Shown here: positions 49,601 to 58,147 of the stretch, one piece after another
How the letters are laid out: every line of letters starts with the position of its first letter
How positions within the stretch are numbered: the first letter of the stretch is position 1
Translations under genes and position numbers: made by a program
The notes under the pieces: generated by a model
Database searches by the model: none
What the model saw: the letters and a program-made list of their open reading frames with translations, nothing else
What the model was told of the DNA's origin: nothing
Origin: Lacisediminihabitans changchengi
GTDB lineage: Bacteria; Actinomycetota; Actinomycetes; Actinomycetales; Microbacteriaceae
Length of the DNA stretch: 64,000 nt
NCBI RefSeq assembly: GCF_016634425.1
Contig: NZ_JAEPES010000001.1
Coordinates: forward strand, 186,001-250,000
Direction: 5' to 3'

Positions 49601-49652
49601 CCTCCGCACGTCCGCGCCGTCCGCGCCGTCCTGCGCCGCATCGAACGCCCGT

Positions 49653-49658
49653 TAGCGT
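49653..49658 (+). promoter_or_regulatory. -10 box for leaderless cofD transcript
   Basis: TAGCGT is 7 nt before the GTG at 49666; there is no ribosome site. Confidence 0.5.
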
Positions 49659-49665
49659 TGACCGG

Positions 49666-50643
49666 GTGAAAATCACTGTAATTTCCGGCGGCGTCGGCGG
49701 CGCCCGGTTCACCCGAGGCCTGCGCGAACACGTCCGACGAGCACTCCCGGGAACGGATGTCCACGGCGCCGATCTCACCGCGATCGTCAACACCGGCGAC
49801 GACATGTGGCTCACGAGCTTGCGCATCGCGCCCGACCTCGACTCGGTCATGTACACCCTCGCGGGCGAGAACGACGAGGTGCGTGGCTGGGGTCGCATCG
49901 GCGAGACCGAGCGCGTCAGTGCAGAACTGCGCGCATACGGCGTCGGCTGGCCGTGGTTCACCCTCGGCGACCTCGACCTCGGCACGCACATCACCCGCAG
50001 CCACTATCTGCGCTCCGGCCTGCCGCTCAGCGAGGCGACCAGGCTGATCACCGCTCGCTGGCCGCTCGGCGTCGAGCTGATCCCCGCCACCGACGACGAG
50101 GTGGAGACTCACGTGGTCACCGACGCGGGCACCATGCACTTTCAGGAGTGGTGGACCAAGCACCGCGCGGCACTGACCGCCCGTGCGTTTGTGCAGAAGA
50201 ACGTCGACTCGGCGACGCCGGCCCCCGGGGTGCTCGACGCGATCGCCTCCGCGGATGTCGTGCTGGTGGCGCCCTCGAACCCGGTCGTGTCGGTCGGCAC
50301 GGTGCTGGGCATCCCGGGTATCCGTGAGGCCTTGGCCGCGACATCCGCCCCCGTCGTCGGTGTCTCGCCGATCATCTCGGGAGCGGTCGTGCGCGGTATG
50401 GCGGATGCCTGCCTCAGCGCGATCGGCGTCGAGACCTCGGCGTTCGCGGTGGCCGAGCATTACGGCTCGCGTCGAAACGGAGGCCTGCTCGACGCCTGGC
50501 TGGTAAACGAGACGGATGCCGCGTCCCTCCCCGACATCGAGGCGCTGGGCATCCGGGCCGCCGCCGCCCCACTCTGGATGCGCGACGCCGACACCAGCGC
50601 CCAGCTCGCCGCCGACGTGCTGGCCCTCGCTACCGCTGGTTGA
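49666..50643 (+). CDS. cofD: 2-phospho-L-lactate transferase (F420 biosynthesis)
   Basis: CofD, called FbiA in mycobacteria, joins the Fo chromophore to the phospholactate/phosphoenolpyruvate-guanosine intermediate to form (dehydro-)F420-0. The 325-residue protein starts VKITVISGGVGGARFTRGL, the typical Gly-rich nucleotide loop, and has AIVNTGDDMWL and the LVAPSNPVVSVGTVL segment seen in the family. The GTG start is probably leaderless. The stop TGA falls within a palindromic repeat. It lies next to fbiC in the same direction. Confidence 0.95.
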   Translation: MKITVISGGVGGARFTRGLREHVRRALPGTDVHGADLTAIVNTGDDMWLTSLRIAPDLDSVMYTLAGENDEVRGWGRIGETERVSAELRAYGVGWPWFTLGDLDLGTHITRSHYLRSGLPLSEATRLITARWPLGVELIPATDDEVETHVVTDAGTMHFQEWWTKHRAALTARAFVQKNVDSATPAPGVLDAIASADVVLVAPSNPVVSVGTVLGIPGIREALAATSAPVVGVSPIISGAVVRGMADACLSAIGVETSAFAVAEHYGSRRNGGLLDAWLVNETDAASLPDIEALGIRAAAAPLWMRDADTSAQLAADVLALATAG

Positions 50644-50679
50644 GTAGGCGGCTCGTTCCTCGCTGCCTACTCAACCGGC
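50635..50679. repeat. compact palindromic GGTTGAGTAGGC repeat overlapping the cofD stop
   Basis: GGTTGAGTAGGC (50638-50649) and GCCTACTCAACC (50665-50676) are perfect 12-bp arms, with three further pairs outside. The TGA stop of cofD (50641-50643) is part of the left arm. In RNA it would form a stable hairpin and may end the cofD message. Confidence 0.85.
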
Positions 50680-50752
50680 GTTGTAGGCTGACTCTCGAAT
50701 CCGGTTCCACGCCCGGCTATGGGCGGCATCTTCTCAACGAGAGAGCGCCGCT

Positions 50753-53392
50753 GTGCCCGAAATAGATCTGCCTGCAATCGCCGAACCGTTCATCCCCGCC
50801 GCGTCAGCCATCTCCCGGGCGCTGAAACGCGCTGAGACCGGCGTGATCGTCGATGCCACCGAGGCCGAGATCCTGCTGCACGCCCGCGGCGCCGACCTCG
50901 ACCGGCTGCTGATCGTTGCCTCCCGCATCCGCGACGCGGGTCTCGAGCGCACCGGACGACCTGGCGTGATCACCTACTCCCGCAAGGTCTTCATCCCGGT
51001 CACCCACCTCTGCCAGGACCGCTGCCACTACTGCGCCTTCGTCAAAACGCCAGCGCAGCTGAAGCGCGCAGGCAAGGAGATGTTCATGTCTCCCGACGAA
51101 ATCCTCGAGGTGGCCAGGCAGGGCGCTGCGCTCGGCTGCAAGGAGGTGCTGTTCACCCTCGGTGACCGCCCGGAGGAGCGCTGGCCCGAGGCCGCGGAGT
51201 GGCTCGACGCCAACGGCTATGACTCCACACTGCAATACCTCCGCGCGATGGCGATCCGCATCATGGAGGAGACCGGCCTGCTGGTGCACATGAACCCGGG
51301 CGTGATGACCTGGGAGGAGATCCAGCGCCTCAAGCCGGTCTCCCCATCGATGGGCATGATGCTCGAGACGACCTCGCGCCGCCTGTTCGAAGAGAAGGGG
51401 CAGGCGCACTTCGGGTCTCCGGACAAAGACCCGGACATTCGTCTGCGCGTCATCGAAGACGCCGGTCGCAGCAACGTGCCATTCACCACCGGGCTGCTGC
51501 TCGGCATCGGCGAGACCTACGCCGAACGGGTCGACGGGATGTTCGCTATCCGCGCCGCCGCCCGTCGCCACGGGCACATCCAGGAAGTGATCATCCAGAA
51601 CTTCCGCTCCAAGATGTCCACCGCGATGATGCGCCGGGACGACCTGCCGCTCGAGGAATACATCGCCGCCGTCGCCGTCTCCCGCGTCGTTCTCGGGCCG
51701 GGCCTGCGCCTGCAGGCACCGCCGAACCTCACCGACGAGACCGAGCTCGGGATGCTGGTGCGCGCGGGCATCGACGACTGGGGCGGGGTCAGCCCGCTCA
51801 CGCCCGATCACGTCAACCCGGAGCGTCCATGGCCGAACATCGACGAGCTCGCGCGTCTCACGCTTCTCGCCGGGTATGAGCTGCACGAGCGTCTGACCGT
51901 GCACCCGCATTACGTGCGGGCGGAGGAGCCGTGGCTCGACCCGCGCCTCCTGCCCCACGTGCGCGCGCTCGCCGACGAGCGCGGTCTGGCGATCGAGGGC
52001 ACGCTCCCGGTCGGACTGCCGTGGCAGGAGCCCGACCCCGAGTGGCTCGGCTCCGGTCGCGTCAACCTGCACACCGAGATCGACACCGTCGGGCGAACGG
52101 ATGACCGGCGCAGCGACTTCGAAGACGTCTACGGCGACTGGTCAGAACTCCGCGAGACCGTCGGGGATACTCGCCGCGTGGCGGGTCATTCGGGCGACCC
52201 GGCCGTCGCCGCCGCCCTGGCGAAGGCCGAGACGAACCCGGCCGGGCTCTCCGACGCCGAGTACCTCGTGCTGCTGGGCGCGGAAGGAGGCGACCTCGAC
52301 GCTCTCGCTGGGTTGGCCGACCGCATCCGTCGAGACGTCGTCGGCGACCGCGTCGGGTACGTGGTCAACCGCAACATCAACTTCACCAACGTCTGTTACA
52401 CCGGGTGCCGCTTCTGCGCCTTCGCGCAGCGCCGCACCGATGCCGACGCCTTCACGCTCTCGATGAAGCAGGTCGGCGACCGCGTCGACGAGGCCTGGAA
52501 GATCGGCGCGACCGAGATCTGCATGCAGGGCGGCATCCACCCGGATCTGCCGGGCACGGCGTATTTCGACCTGGCTCGCCAGGTGAAAGAACGACAGCCG
52601 GGCATCCATCTGCACGCGTTCAGCCCGATGGAGATCGTCAACGGCGCGAGCCGCACCGCGATGTCATATCGGGACTTCCTCACGGCCACGAAGGAGGCCG
52701 GGCTCGACACGATTCCCGGGACCGCGGCGGAGATTCTCGACGACGAGGTGCGCTGGGTGCTCACCAAGGGCAAGTTGCCAGCTGCCGCGTGGATCGACAT
52801 CGTCTCGACCGCGCACTCGCTCGGTATCCGCTCGTCGTCGACCATGATGTATGGCCACGTCGATAACCCCTCCCACTGGGTCGGGCACCTGCGCACGCTG
52901 TCGAAGATCCAGGATGATACCGGCGGGTTCACCGAGTTCGTGCTGCTGCCGTTCGTTCATATGTCGTCTCCGGTATATCTCGCCGGCGTCGCCCGCCCCG
53001 GTCCCACCGCACAGGAGAACCGGGCCGTTCACGCGGTTGCCCGGCTCATGCTGCACGGCCGCATCGACCACATCCAGACGTCGTGGGTGAAGCTCGGCAC
53101 CGAGGGCACGCAGCTCATGTTGCAGGGCGGGGCGGATGACGTGGGCGGCACCCTGATGGAGGAGACGATCAGTCGCATGGCCGGCGCCGACAATGGGTCA
53201 GAGAAGACCGTCGACGAACTGGAGGCGCTGACGGCGGCGATCGGGCGCGAGGCGTATCAGCGCACCACGACCTACGGCGAACCGACCGACGAGCGCCGCG
53301 CCGTGGCCCGCGCGCACGCCGCCACCGGTTACGCCTCGACGGGCAAGTCCCTCAAGCTGCTGCCCCTGGAGGTCGCGCAGACCGCCCACTGA
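50753..53392 (+). CDS. fbiC: bifunctional FO synthase (CofG-CofH fusion)
   Basis: FbiC makes the deazaflavin chromophore Fo from tyrosine and 5-amino-6-ribitylamino-uracil. The 879-residue protein has two radical-SAM halves: the CofG-like half with [10 protein letters not shown] (Cys87, 91, 94) and the CofH-like half with [10 protein letters not shown] (Cys548, 552, 555). Fusion of the two halves is the usual actinobacterial form. The GTG start is at 50753 after GAGAG; a TAGGCT box at 50684-50689 may be its -10, giving a leader of about 57 nt with a small CGCCC/GGGCG stem. Confidence 0.97.
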   Translation: MPEIDLPAIAEPFIPAASAISRALKRAETGVIVDATEAEILLHARGADLDRLLIVASRIRDAGLERTGRPGVITYSRKVFIPVTHLCQDRCHYCAFVKTPAQLKRAGKEMFMSPDEILEVARQGAALGCKEVLFTLGDRPEERWPEAAEWLDANGYDSTLQYLRAMAIRIMEETGLLVHMNPGVMTWEEIQRLKPVSPSMGMMLETTSRRLFEEKGQAHFGSPDKDPDIRLRVIEDAGRSNVPFTTGLLLGIGETYAERVDGMFAIRAAARRHGHIQEVIIQNFRSKMSTAMMRRDDLPLEEYIAAVAVSRVVLGPGLRLQAPPNLTDETELGMLVRAGIDDWGGVSPLTPDHVNPERPWPNIDELARLTLLAGYELHERLTVHPHYVRAEEPWLDPRLLPHVRALADERGLAIEGTLPVGLPWQEPDPEWLGSGRVNLHTEIDTVGRTDDRRSDFEDVYGDWSELRETVGDTRRVAGHSGDPAVAAALAKAETNPAGLSDAEYLVLLGAEGGDLDALAGLADRIRRDVVGDRVGYVVNRNINFTNVCYTGCRFCAFAQRRTDADAFTLSMKQVGDRVDEAWKIGATEICMQGGIHPDLPGTAYFDLARQVKERQPGIHLHAFSPMEIVNGASRTAMSYRDFLTATKEAGLDTIPGTAAEILDDEVRWVLTKGKLPAAAWIDIVSTAHSLGIRSSSTMMYGHVDNPSHWVGHLRTLSKIQDDTGGFTEFVLLPFVHMSSPVYLAGVARPGPTAQENRAVHAVARLMLHGRIDHIQTSWVKLGTEGTQLMLQGGADDVGGTLMEETISRMAGADNGSEKTVDELEALTAAIGREAYQRTTTYGEPTDERRAVARAHAATGYASTGKSLKLLPLEVAQTAH

Positions 53393-53406
53393 CTACCCCT
53401 GCCGAC

Positions 53407-53507
53407 GGTTGAGTAGCGCACGCGCTCTAGCGCGTCCGCGTATCGAAACCTGCCCGGGCCGGGCCTCGATACGCGTCCTCGCGCGGACGCTCGGGCGCTA
53501 CTCGACC
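53407..53507. repeat. complete palindromic GGTTGAGTAGCGC repeat (about 101 bp)
   Basis: GGTTGAGTAGCGC (53407-53419) pairs with GCGCTACTCGACC (53495-53507) with one mismatch; inside, GCGTCCGCG/CGCGGACGC and TATCGA/TCGATA also pair. It fills the gap between the convergent fbiC and cofC genes and extends into cofC, whose last codons and TAG stop (53498-53500) are part of the right arm. Confidence 0.88.
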
Positions 53508-54208
53508 AGCGAACTGGTGCGGGGGCCGAGCCGGCCCACCAGCGCCTGCAGCTCCTCGCGCGTGTCGACGTCGCGGCGCAGGCCGGAGTCTTCCGCGATC
53601 TCCAGCGCCACGTAGCCGACGGCACGATGTGCCTCCGCCGAGCCGACACCGAACGCGGGAGCGTGGCTGGCCCCGTCTGCGGCGGTGATCAGCGTCGTTC
53701 CGGTGCCGGCGGCATCCGTCACCATCGCGCGGTCGTGCGCGGCGGCCGCGACCAGCGCTGCATCGAGTTCGGCGGGCGTCATGGCCGGCAGGTCACCGAG
53801 GAGAACGGCCACCCCGCGCCCCGGAGCCCCCATCGCCTCGGCGGTCTCCACCCCGAGGGCGATGGCGGCAGCGAGCCCGTCTGGCTCTTCTTCGACCAGC
53901 ACCAGGGCATCCGTCTCGTCGAAGATCACGGATGCCTCGGCGCTCGTCACCACCAGAACCCCGCTCACGGCGGCCGTCGCCACGGCGGCCTGCACGGTGT
54001 CGTAGGCGATCGCGAGCGCGAGCGCGGCGCGGTTGCCGTCGTTGTCGGTGTCGCCGAACCGCGACTTGGCGTCTGGCGTGCCCTTCACCGGGATCACGAC
54101 TACCCATTCGGTGGTCGGCTGCGGCTCGTGCGTGTCGGGAATCGTCTTCCCGGCCTTGCGAATGCCCGTCGTCGTCGGCAGCCGATCCGCCCTATACGCC
54201 TTGACCAT
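53498..54208 (-). CDS. cofC: 2-phospho-L-lactate / phosphoenolpyruvate guanylyltransferase (F420 biosynthesis)
   Basis: CofC (FbiD in mycobacteria) activates phospholactate or phosphoenolpyruvate with GTP. The 236-residue protein has the core [17 protein letters not shown] (about 37-53), the metal-binding [13 protein letters not shown] and the C-terminal [10 protein letters not shown] stretch. A 35-residue N-terminal extension is polar. It starts at ATG 54208, 17 bp inside the end of cofE, with AAAGG upstream. Its last residues (LVE) and stop are contributed by the palindromic repeat, so the natural C terminus may have been altered. Confidence 0.92.
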   Translation of the reverse strand: MVKAYRADRLPTTTGIRKAGKTIPDTHEPQPTTEWVVVIPVKGTPDAKSRFGDTDNDGNRAALALAIAYDTVQAAVATAAVSGVLVVTSAEASVIFDETDALVLVEEEPDGLAAAIALGVETAEAMGAPGRGVAVLLGDLPAMTPAELDAALVAAAAHDRAMVTDAAGTGTTLITAADGASHAPAFGVGSAEAHRAVGYVALEIAEDSGLRRDVDTREELQALVGRLGPRTSSLVE

Positions 54209-54950
54209 GTGATGCCTTTCCTGCCGCGAAGCCCTCCGCATATGCCTCGTCACTGCCGAGGCGGAACATGTCATTCGGCCCGGTACGCGTGAGCACCCGG
54301 GCACCGGGCGCCTCGGGGTCGAGCAGGTGGCCCACACCCCGCACGACCGCGACCGGCAGCCCCTCGCTCTTTCCCTTGACCAGGTCGGCAGCGGCCGCGA
54401 TCTCGTCGCCGACGGCGGGAACGGTGACGTCCAGTCGTCGCCCCTGGGCATCGAGGGTGCCGCGCAGGTCGTCGAGAACGCGGACTCCGCTGGAGCCGAT
54501 GGCGACATCCGTCTGCCCCTCACGCCAGGCGCGACCGAGAGTATCGGTGATGATCACGCCGAGGCGCACGTTGAAGCGTGCCTCGAGCGCCGCGCGAAGC
54601 GCCGCGGCGGAGGCATCGGGATCGAGCGGCAACAGCAGCACCGTACCGACAGGCGTATTAGAGCCGTCGACCCCGGCCGCGGCTCCCACGATGCCTAGCC
54701 GGTTTTCGACGATGCGGGTCATTCCGCGGGTGGCGACGACGCGCACGGTCTCGTCGGTGATGGCTTGATCACGATCGTCCGCCTGGACGAATCGCCCCTC
54801 AGCCTTCGACACGATCTTGGAGGTCACGGCGAGGATGTCGCCGTCGCGCAGGTCGATCTCCCGCTGCCCGATCACCTCGGCGAGGTCGTCGCCGGTCACG
54901 ATCTCGGGAATGCCCGGGATAGCCCAGATGGTGAGCGGGGCGGTCAGCAC
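54192..54950 (-). CDS. cofE: coenzyme F420-0:L-glutamate ligase
   Basis: CofE adds the glutamate tail to F420-0 using GTP. The 252-residue protein has [35 protein letters not shown], the [22 protein letters not shown] segment and [20 protein letters not shown], all typical of CofE. The C-terminal FMN-binding nitroreductase-like domain fused in mycobacterial FbiB is absent, so this is the stand-alone type and any reduction of dehydro-F420 must be done elsewhere. GTG 54950 is taken as the start; a longer frame to 54998 is possible. It overlaps cofC and follows an LLM gene in the same direction. Confidence 0.92.
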   Translation of the reverse strand: MLTAPLTIWAIPGIPEIVTGDDLAEVIGQREIDLRDGDILAVTSKIVSKAEGRFVQADDRDQAITDETVRVVATRGMTRIVENRLGIVGAAAGVDGSNTPVGTVLLLPLDPDASAAALRAALEARFNVRLGVIITDTLGRAWREGQTDVAIGSSGVRVLDDLRGTLDAQGRRLDVTVPAVGDEIAAAADLVKGKSEGLPVAVVRGVGHLLDPEAPGARVLTRTGPNDMFRLGSDEAYAEGFAAGKASHGQGV

Positions 54951-54998
54951 TGGGCTCGCATGGTGTCGATGGTCACGCTCTATTCTCCCGCCCCGCAC

Positions 54999-56045
54999 TC
55001 AGTGATTCCGCACCAGCCGTGGCAGCACCTCGCGACCGAACAGCTCGATCCACTCGCGCTGGTTGCGGCCGACATTGTGCAGATAGATGCGATCGAAGCC
55101 GAGATCGAGGTAGCGCTGAATGTGCTCGCGGTGCGCCTCGGGATGCTCGGACACGAGCATCCGTCCGTCGAAGTCTTCGGGCCTCACCAAGCGCGCCAAC
55201 TGCTCGAACTCATACGGTGAGCGGATGTCTGAGCGCGGAAAGCGCATGCCGCCGTTCGGCCATTCCGTGATCGCGTTAGCCATCGCCGCTGCCTGGGTAG
55301 GCGCCCAGCTGAGATGCAGCCGTAGCACCTTCAGGCCGCGCCGCGGGTCACGCCCGACCTCGCGCGCGCCCTCGTCGAAGCGCTCGAGCAGGCCGGCGAT
55401 CTTGTCGATCGGGGCGCCATCGACGATGATCCCGTCAACCGTGCGGCCGGCACGCTTGGCGGTGACGGGGCCGGATGTCGCGATCAAGACGGGCGGCGGA
55501 ACCGCGGGCATCGTCCACAACCTGGACGTTTCTAGCCTGAAGTAGGTTCCGCTGTGCTTGGTGTCGCGTCCGGAGGCGGAGGCCGCGAACAGCTTGCCGA
55601 TGATCTCGACGGCCTCGAACATCCGGTTGATCCGCTCGGCGGTCTCCGGCCAGTATGTGCCGGTCACGTGCTCGTCGATCGCCTCACCCGAACCGATGCC
55701 CAGCCAGTGCCGGCCCGGGTACATCGCCTCGAGCGTCGCACTGGCCTGGGCGACCATTGCCGGATGCCAGCGGAAGGTGGGCACGGACATCCCGGTTCCG
55801 AGATCTCCCGTGGTCGTCTGACCGAGGGCGCCGAGTACGTTCCAGACGAAACTCGCCTCACCCTGCCGCGGCACCCATGGCTGGAAGCGGTCGGCAGCCA
55901 TCACTCCGGTGAAGCCGTGTGACTCGGCGAGCGCGCTGAGTTCGAGCGCCTCCGTCGGGTGGAATTGCTCGAGCATCGCCGCGTAACCGATATGCACTGC
56001 ATGATCATGCACTGCGCCGTCGTGGGGAAGCGCTGGCGAGGTCAT
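54999..56045 (-). CDS. LLM-class F420-dependent oxidoreductase (TIGR03557-like)
   Basis: A 348-residue luciferase-family protein. IGYAAMLEQFHPTEALELSALAESHGFTGVMAADRFQPWVPRQG and FVWNVLGALGQTT follow the plan of Fgd and of the TIGR03557 group: an acidic/His-like dyad is replaced here by DRFQPW where Fgd has DHFQPW. GIGSGEAIDEHVTGTYWP matches the phosphate-binding loop of F420-binding members. First gene of a likely LLM-cofE-cofC operon, which ties it to F420. The -10-like CAGAAT 6 nt upstream is duplicated. The substrate is unknown; the catalytic His of Fgd is replaced by Arg. Confidence 0.85.
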   Translation of the reverse strand: MTSPALPHDGAVHDHAVHIGYAAMLEQFHPTEALELSALAESHGFTGVMAADRFQPWVPRQGEASFVWNVLGALGQTTTGDLGTGMSVPTFRWHPAMVAQASATLEAMYPGRHWLGIGSGEAIDEHVTGTYWPETAERINRMFEAVEIIGKLFAASASGRDTKHSGTYFRLETSRLWTMPAVPPPVLIATSGPVTAKRAGRTVDGIIVDGAPIDKIAGLLERFDEGAREVGRDPRRGLKVLRLHLSWAPTQAAAMANAITEWPNGGMRFPRSDIRSPYEFEQLARLVRPEDFDGRMLVSEHPEAHREHIQRYLDLGFDRIYLHNVGRNQREWIELFGREVLPRLVRNH

Positions 56046-56050
56046 TCCTC

Positions 56051-56084
56051 CATTCTGGCGTGGCGCACATTCTGGCGTGGCGCA
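56051..56084. repeat. 17-bp tandem duplication of a promoter region
   Basis: CATTCTGGCGTGGCGCA occurs at 56051-56067 and again at 56068-56084. On the minus strand each copy carries CAGAAT; the nearer copy is 6 nt before the LLM ATG at 56045. The duplication therefore creates two tandem -10-like boxes. Confidence 0.7.
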
Positions 56085-56114
56085 TCGTCGAGTCGGACCG
56101 GCCCGAAAAAGTTC

Positions 56115-56144
56115 TTGCGAATCCGCTGAGAGTGCGGCTACGGT
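56115..56144 (+). promoter_or_regulatory. promoter of the leader peptide / 88-residue protein unit
   Basis: TTGCGA (56115-56120) and TACGGT (56139-56144) are separated by 18 bp and lie 33 bp before the small reading frame at 56177. Confidence 0.5.
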
Positions 56145-56176
56145 GGTGCCCACGCCAACAGACGAGAGGAGCCAGC

Positions 56177-56248
56177 GTGTTTTACAACAAGATTTGGGAA
56201 ATGACCCCAGCCACTGCCGCCGGCCTCGTCGGCGTCTTCTCCGCCTGA
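56177..56248 (+). CDS. possible 23-residue leader peptide
   Basis: A short frame begins GTG after a good ribosome site (GAGAGGAG, 5 nt upstream) and encodes a peptide starting MFYNKIWEMTPATAAG and ending VGVFSA. It has its own promoter and is followed 13 bases later by a hairpin, then about 215 untranslated bases and the next gene. The layout resembles an attenuation leader, although no run of a single regulatory amino acid is present. It could also be an independent small protein. Confidence 0.45.
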   Translation: MFYNKIWEMTPATAAGLVGVFSA

Positions 56249-56261
56249 CCGGTCGGTAGTC

Positions 56262-56284
56262 CACCACCGGTTCTGACGGTGGTG
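56262..56284 (+). terminator. hairpin after the leader peptide
   Basis: CACCACCG (56262-56269) pairs with CGGTGGTG (56277-56284) around a 7-nt loop. A downstream ACCACCAC (56340-56347) could partly compete for the right arm. No T-run follows. The remaining bases to 56500 show no further gene. Confidence 0.4.
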
Positions 56285-56500
56285 ACGCTCACGAAGCCCG
56301 ACCCTCGATCGCACGAGATTCTTCTCCGCGTCGACGGGTGACCACCACACGTTCGATCGCGCTTCTCCGCGCTGTCATCTGCACCGGGTTCCCTGGTTCA
56401 TGGACGCGATCGGCCGTCCCCTCCCGCCGCCACGAGCGGCATCCGTCGGTCATGACGTCGCGCAATCCGCGCGCCGTCGTGTCGTCACGTAAGGAAGATC

Positions 56501-56767
56501 ATGACCAACAGCCTCACGACCCGCCCCGGTCGTACCGTTCACCACGAGCATCTCAACCAACCCGAGCACGTCGTGGTCGTACGCCGTGTGGGCCTGCTCG
56601 ACCGCGCTGCGCTGCACCTCGGAGTTGCGCTGGTCACGTGGAGCCGCCGGCCGCTCGAACTCGAGACGCGCGAACGACGCGCGAACCGGGCCGAGCAGCA
56701 CCTGGCCCGCCTCGCTCGCGAGCGCGAGGCCGAGCGCCTGCGCTACCTCTGCGCTGCCCAGCGCTGA
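56501..56767 (+). CDS. hypothetical protein, 88 residues
   Basis: A small protein with AAGGAAG 4-5 nt before its ATG. It starts with a polar segment (MTNSLTTRPGRTVHHEHLNQ), has a moderately hydrophobic middle (VVVVRRVGLLDRAALHLGVALVTW) and ends in an Arg/Glu/Ala-rich helix likely to form a coiled coil (LETRERRANRAEQHLARLARERE). I do not recognise the family. A long untranslated leader with a possible peptide and hairpin precedes it, and a strong terminator follows, so it is a self-contained unit. Confidence 0.6.
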   Translation: MTNSLTTRPGRTVHHEHLNQPEHVVVVRRVGLLDRAALHLGVALVTWSRRPLELETRERRANRAEQHLARLAREREAERLRYLCAAQR

Positions 56768-56802
56768 TGCCGGCGCTGTCGTCGGCGCTCACACCGAACA
56801 CC

Positions 56803-56866
56803 CCACCGAACCCCGTCGCCGTGCGGGTCTCCGCAGCCGAGACCCGCACGATGGCGGGGTTCGTGG
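56803..56866 (+). terminator. long two-part hairpin terminator
   Basis: A perfect 12-bp inner stem CGTGCGGGTCTC (56820-56831) / GAGACCCGCACG (56839-56850) is extended by an outer stem in which GGCGGGGTTCGTGG (56853-56866) pairs with 56803-56819. It follows the 88-residue gene; a short T/A stretch (TTAATT) lies just beyond. Confidence 0.7.
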
Positions 56867-56867
56867 C

Positions 56868-56873
56868 TTAATT
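56868..56873 (+). promoter_or_regulatory. -10 box for the broken SRPBCC gene
   Basis: TTAATT is followed by 6 nt and the ATG at 56880, the same leaderless spacing seen elsewhere in the window. Confidence 0.45.
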
Positions 56874-56879
56874 GACGGC

Positions 56880-57353
56880 ATGACCGAGCGCAACTTCACC
56901 ATCGCCCGCACTCTCGACGTTGCCCCCGAGCGCGTGTACCAGGCCTGGACCGAGCCCGACCATCTCGGCTGGTTCTTCGCCGAGCCGGAGGCCGAGAACA
57001 AGCTCCCCGAGGTCGACCTCCGTGTCGGCGGCGCCTGGCGCCAGCTGATGGTCGTGGACGAGGATGACTCGTACATCACCGGCGGCATCTAGCGCGAAGT
57101 TGTCCCGAACGAACGTCTCGTCTTTACCTGGGGGGCCGTAGGCGGCTGGCCCGCCATCGACCCCGACGACCTCGACAACGCCCCTCTCGTCACCATCGAG
57201 CTCGCGGATGTCGACGGCCGCACCGAGCTGACCTTGCGTCTTGAACTCCCCGCCTCCCTCACCGACGAGGAGGTCGAGGACGAGCTGGCCACCGGCATGC
57301 AGCCCGGCTGGACGGCGACCATCGATCGCCTGGTCGCGGAGCTGAACGGCTGA
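56880..57353 (+). pseudogene. SRPBCC/AHSA1-family protein interrupted by an in-frame TAG
   Basis: The reading frame from 56880 to 57353 encodes a complete AHSA1/START-like protein of 157 residues except for one amber codon at 57090-57092. Before it: FTIARTLDVAPERVYQAWTEPDHLGWFFAEPE and a GGAWRQLMV strand. After it, in the same frame: REVVPNERLVFTWGA and a normal C terminus with MQPGWTATIDRL. Homologues usually have Tyr (TAC/TAT) at the interrupted spot (GGIYREVVP), so a single C/T to G change explains it. Options are a recent pseudogene, a sequencing error, or read-through. It lies between the 88-residue gene and a LuxR-type gene. Confidence 0.85.
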
Positions 57354-57356
57354 GCC

Positions 57357-58022
57357 TTATGGACCGCCGAGCCAGTGGTCGATGCGATGGTGGTCAGGCG
57401 TGAAGCCGTGTGCGACGCCCCAGAGCACCGCTCTCGTCCTGCTGCTCGCACCGATCTTGCGGTAGATGTTGCGGATATACGACTTCACCGTGTTCGGGCT
57501 GAGGTAGGTGAGAGATGCGACGTCGGCATTGCTTTTTCCCTGGGTGATGAGGGCGAGTATCTCTGACTCTCGATCACTCAGGCCCTCGCTCTTGCCGGGC
57601 CAGTCGAGCGCTCGGGTGCTCGTGCCGGCGCGGGGCGGTTCGCTTACCACCTGCTCTCCCGCGTGCACGGTCTCGAGCGCCGCGACGAGGTCGCGCGCCG
57701 GAAGCGTTTTGGACAGGTACCCGTGCACCCCTTGCTCGAGCGCGCTGTCGACGAGCGCCGGGTGGAAGTTCCATGTGTACACGACCACTCTGGCCGCCCG
57801 CGGATTCGCCACCAGCTTCGCCAGCTCGCTCTGATCCGATTCTGGTTGAGCGAACGAGTCGTACATGACGATGTCAATCTCGTCAGATAGTTCGGCGTTT
57901 GCGTCGATCTCGCAGACGACAATGCGGTCGCGATACTGATCGAACATGTGGGCTAGTCCGGTCAGCACAACGTCATAGCCGTCGACCAGCGCCACGCGCA
58001 CGGGTGGACGGGGTCTCGCCAT
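57357..58022 (-). CDS. LuxR/NarL-type response regulator with atypical receiver
   Basis: A 221-residue regulator. The receiver begins VRVALVDGYDVVLTGLAHMF, so only one acidic residue remains where two usually bind Mg2+; a possible phospho-acceptor is Asp in VMYDSF, and the Lys of YLSKTLP is kept. The C-terminal LuxR helix-turn-helix (about 145-205) reads LSDRESEILALITQGKSNADVASLTYLSPNTVKSYIRNIYRKIG. No partner kinase is adjacent, so it may be an orphan with modified or no phosphorylation. It is divergent from the GlsB-type gene, with a G/C-rich palindrome between them. Confidence 0.85.
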   Translation of the reverse strand: MARPRPPVRVALVDGYDVVLTGLAHMFDQYRDRIVVCEIDANAELSDEIDIVMYDSFAQPESDQSELAKLVANPRAARVVVYTWNFHPALVDSALEQGVHGYLSKTLPARDLVAALETVHAGEQVVSEPPRAGTSTRALDWPGKSEGLSDRESEILALITQGKSNADVASLTYLSPNTVKSYIRNIYRKIGASSRTRAVLWGVAHGFTPDHHRIDHWLGGP

Positions 58023-58023
58023 A

Positions 58024-58050
58024 GGGGTGAGATTACACCCCCAAGGGGGT
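58024..58050. promoter_or_regulatory. overlapping CACCCCC/GGGGGT palindromes between divergent genes
   Basis: GGGGTG (58024-58029) pairs with CACCCC (58036-58041), and ACCCCC (58037-58042) pairs with GGGGGT (58045-58050). The two inverted repeats share an arm and lie 2-28 bp upstream of the LuxR-type start, a likely regulator site. Confidence 0.5.
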
Positions 58051-58083
58051 AACGCTAGACCTACGTCAGGGGTTTAGTGGTTA

Positions 58084-58105
58084 CTTGCGAGGCTGTCCTC
58101 GCAAG
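58084..58105. promoter_or_regulatory. 9-bp hairpin in the 5' leader of the GlsB-type gene
   Basis: CTTGCGAGG (58084-58092) and CCTCGCAAG (58097-58105) form a perfect stem with a CTGT loop, 42 bases before the ATG. It could be a transcript-stabilising 5' hairpin or an operator. Confidence 0.5.
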
Positions 58106-58147
58106 CCAAGAGTGCGCGACAATCGCGCCACCCGAAAGGAATTACCA

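Noticed and set aside
49355-49609. 84-codon minus-strand frame with MRRGF-type start near the repeat at 49560
   Set aside because: It is a translation of the repeat element and the antisense of the HpcH-type gene; Arg/Pro-rich with no ribosome site.
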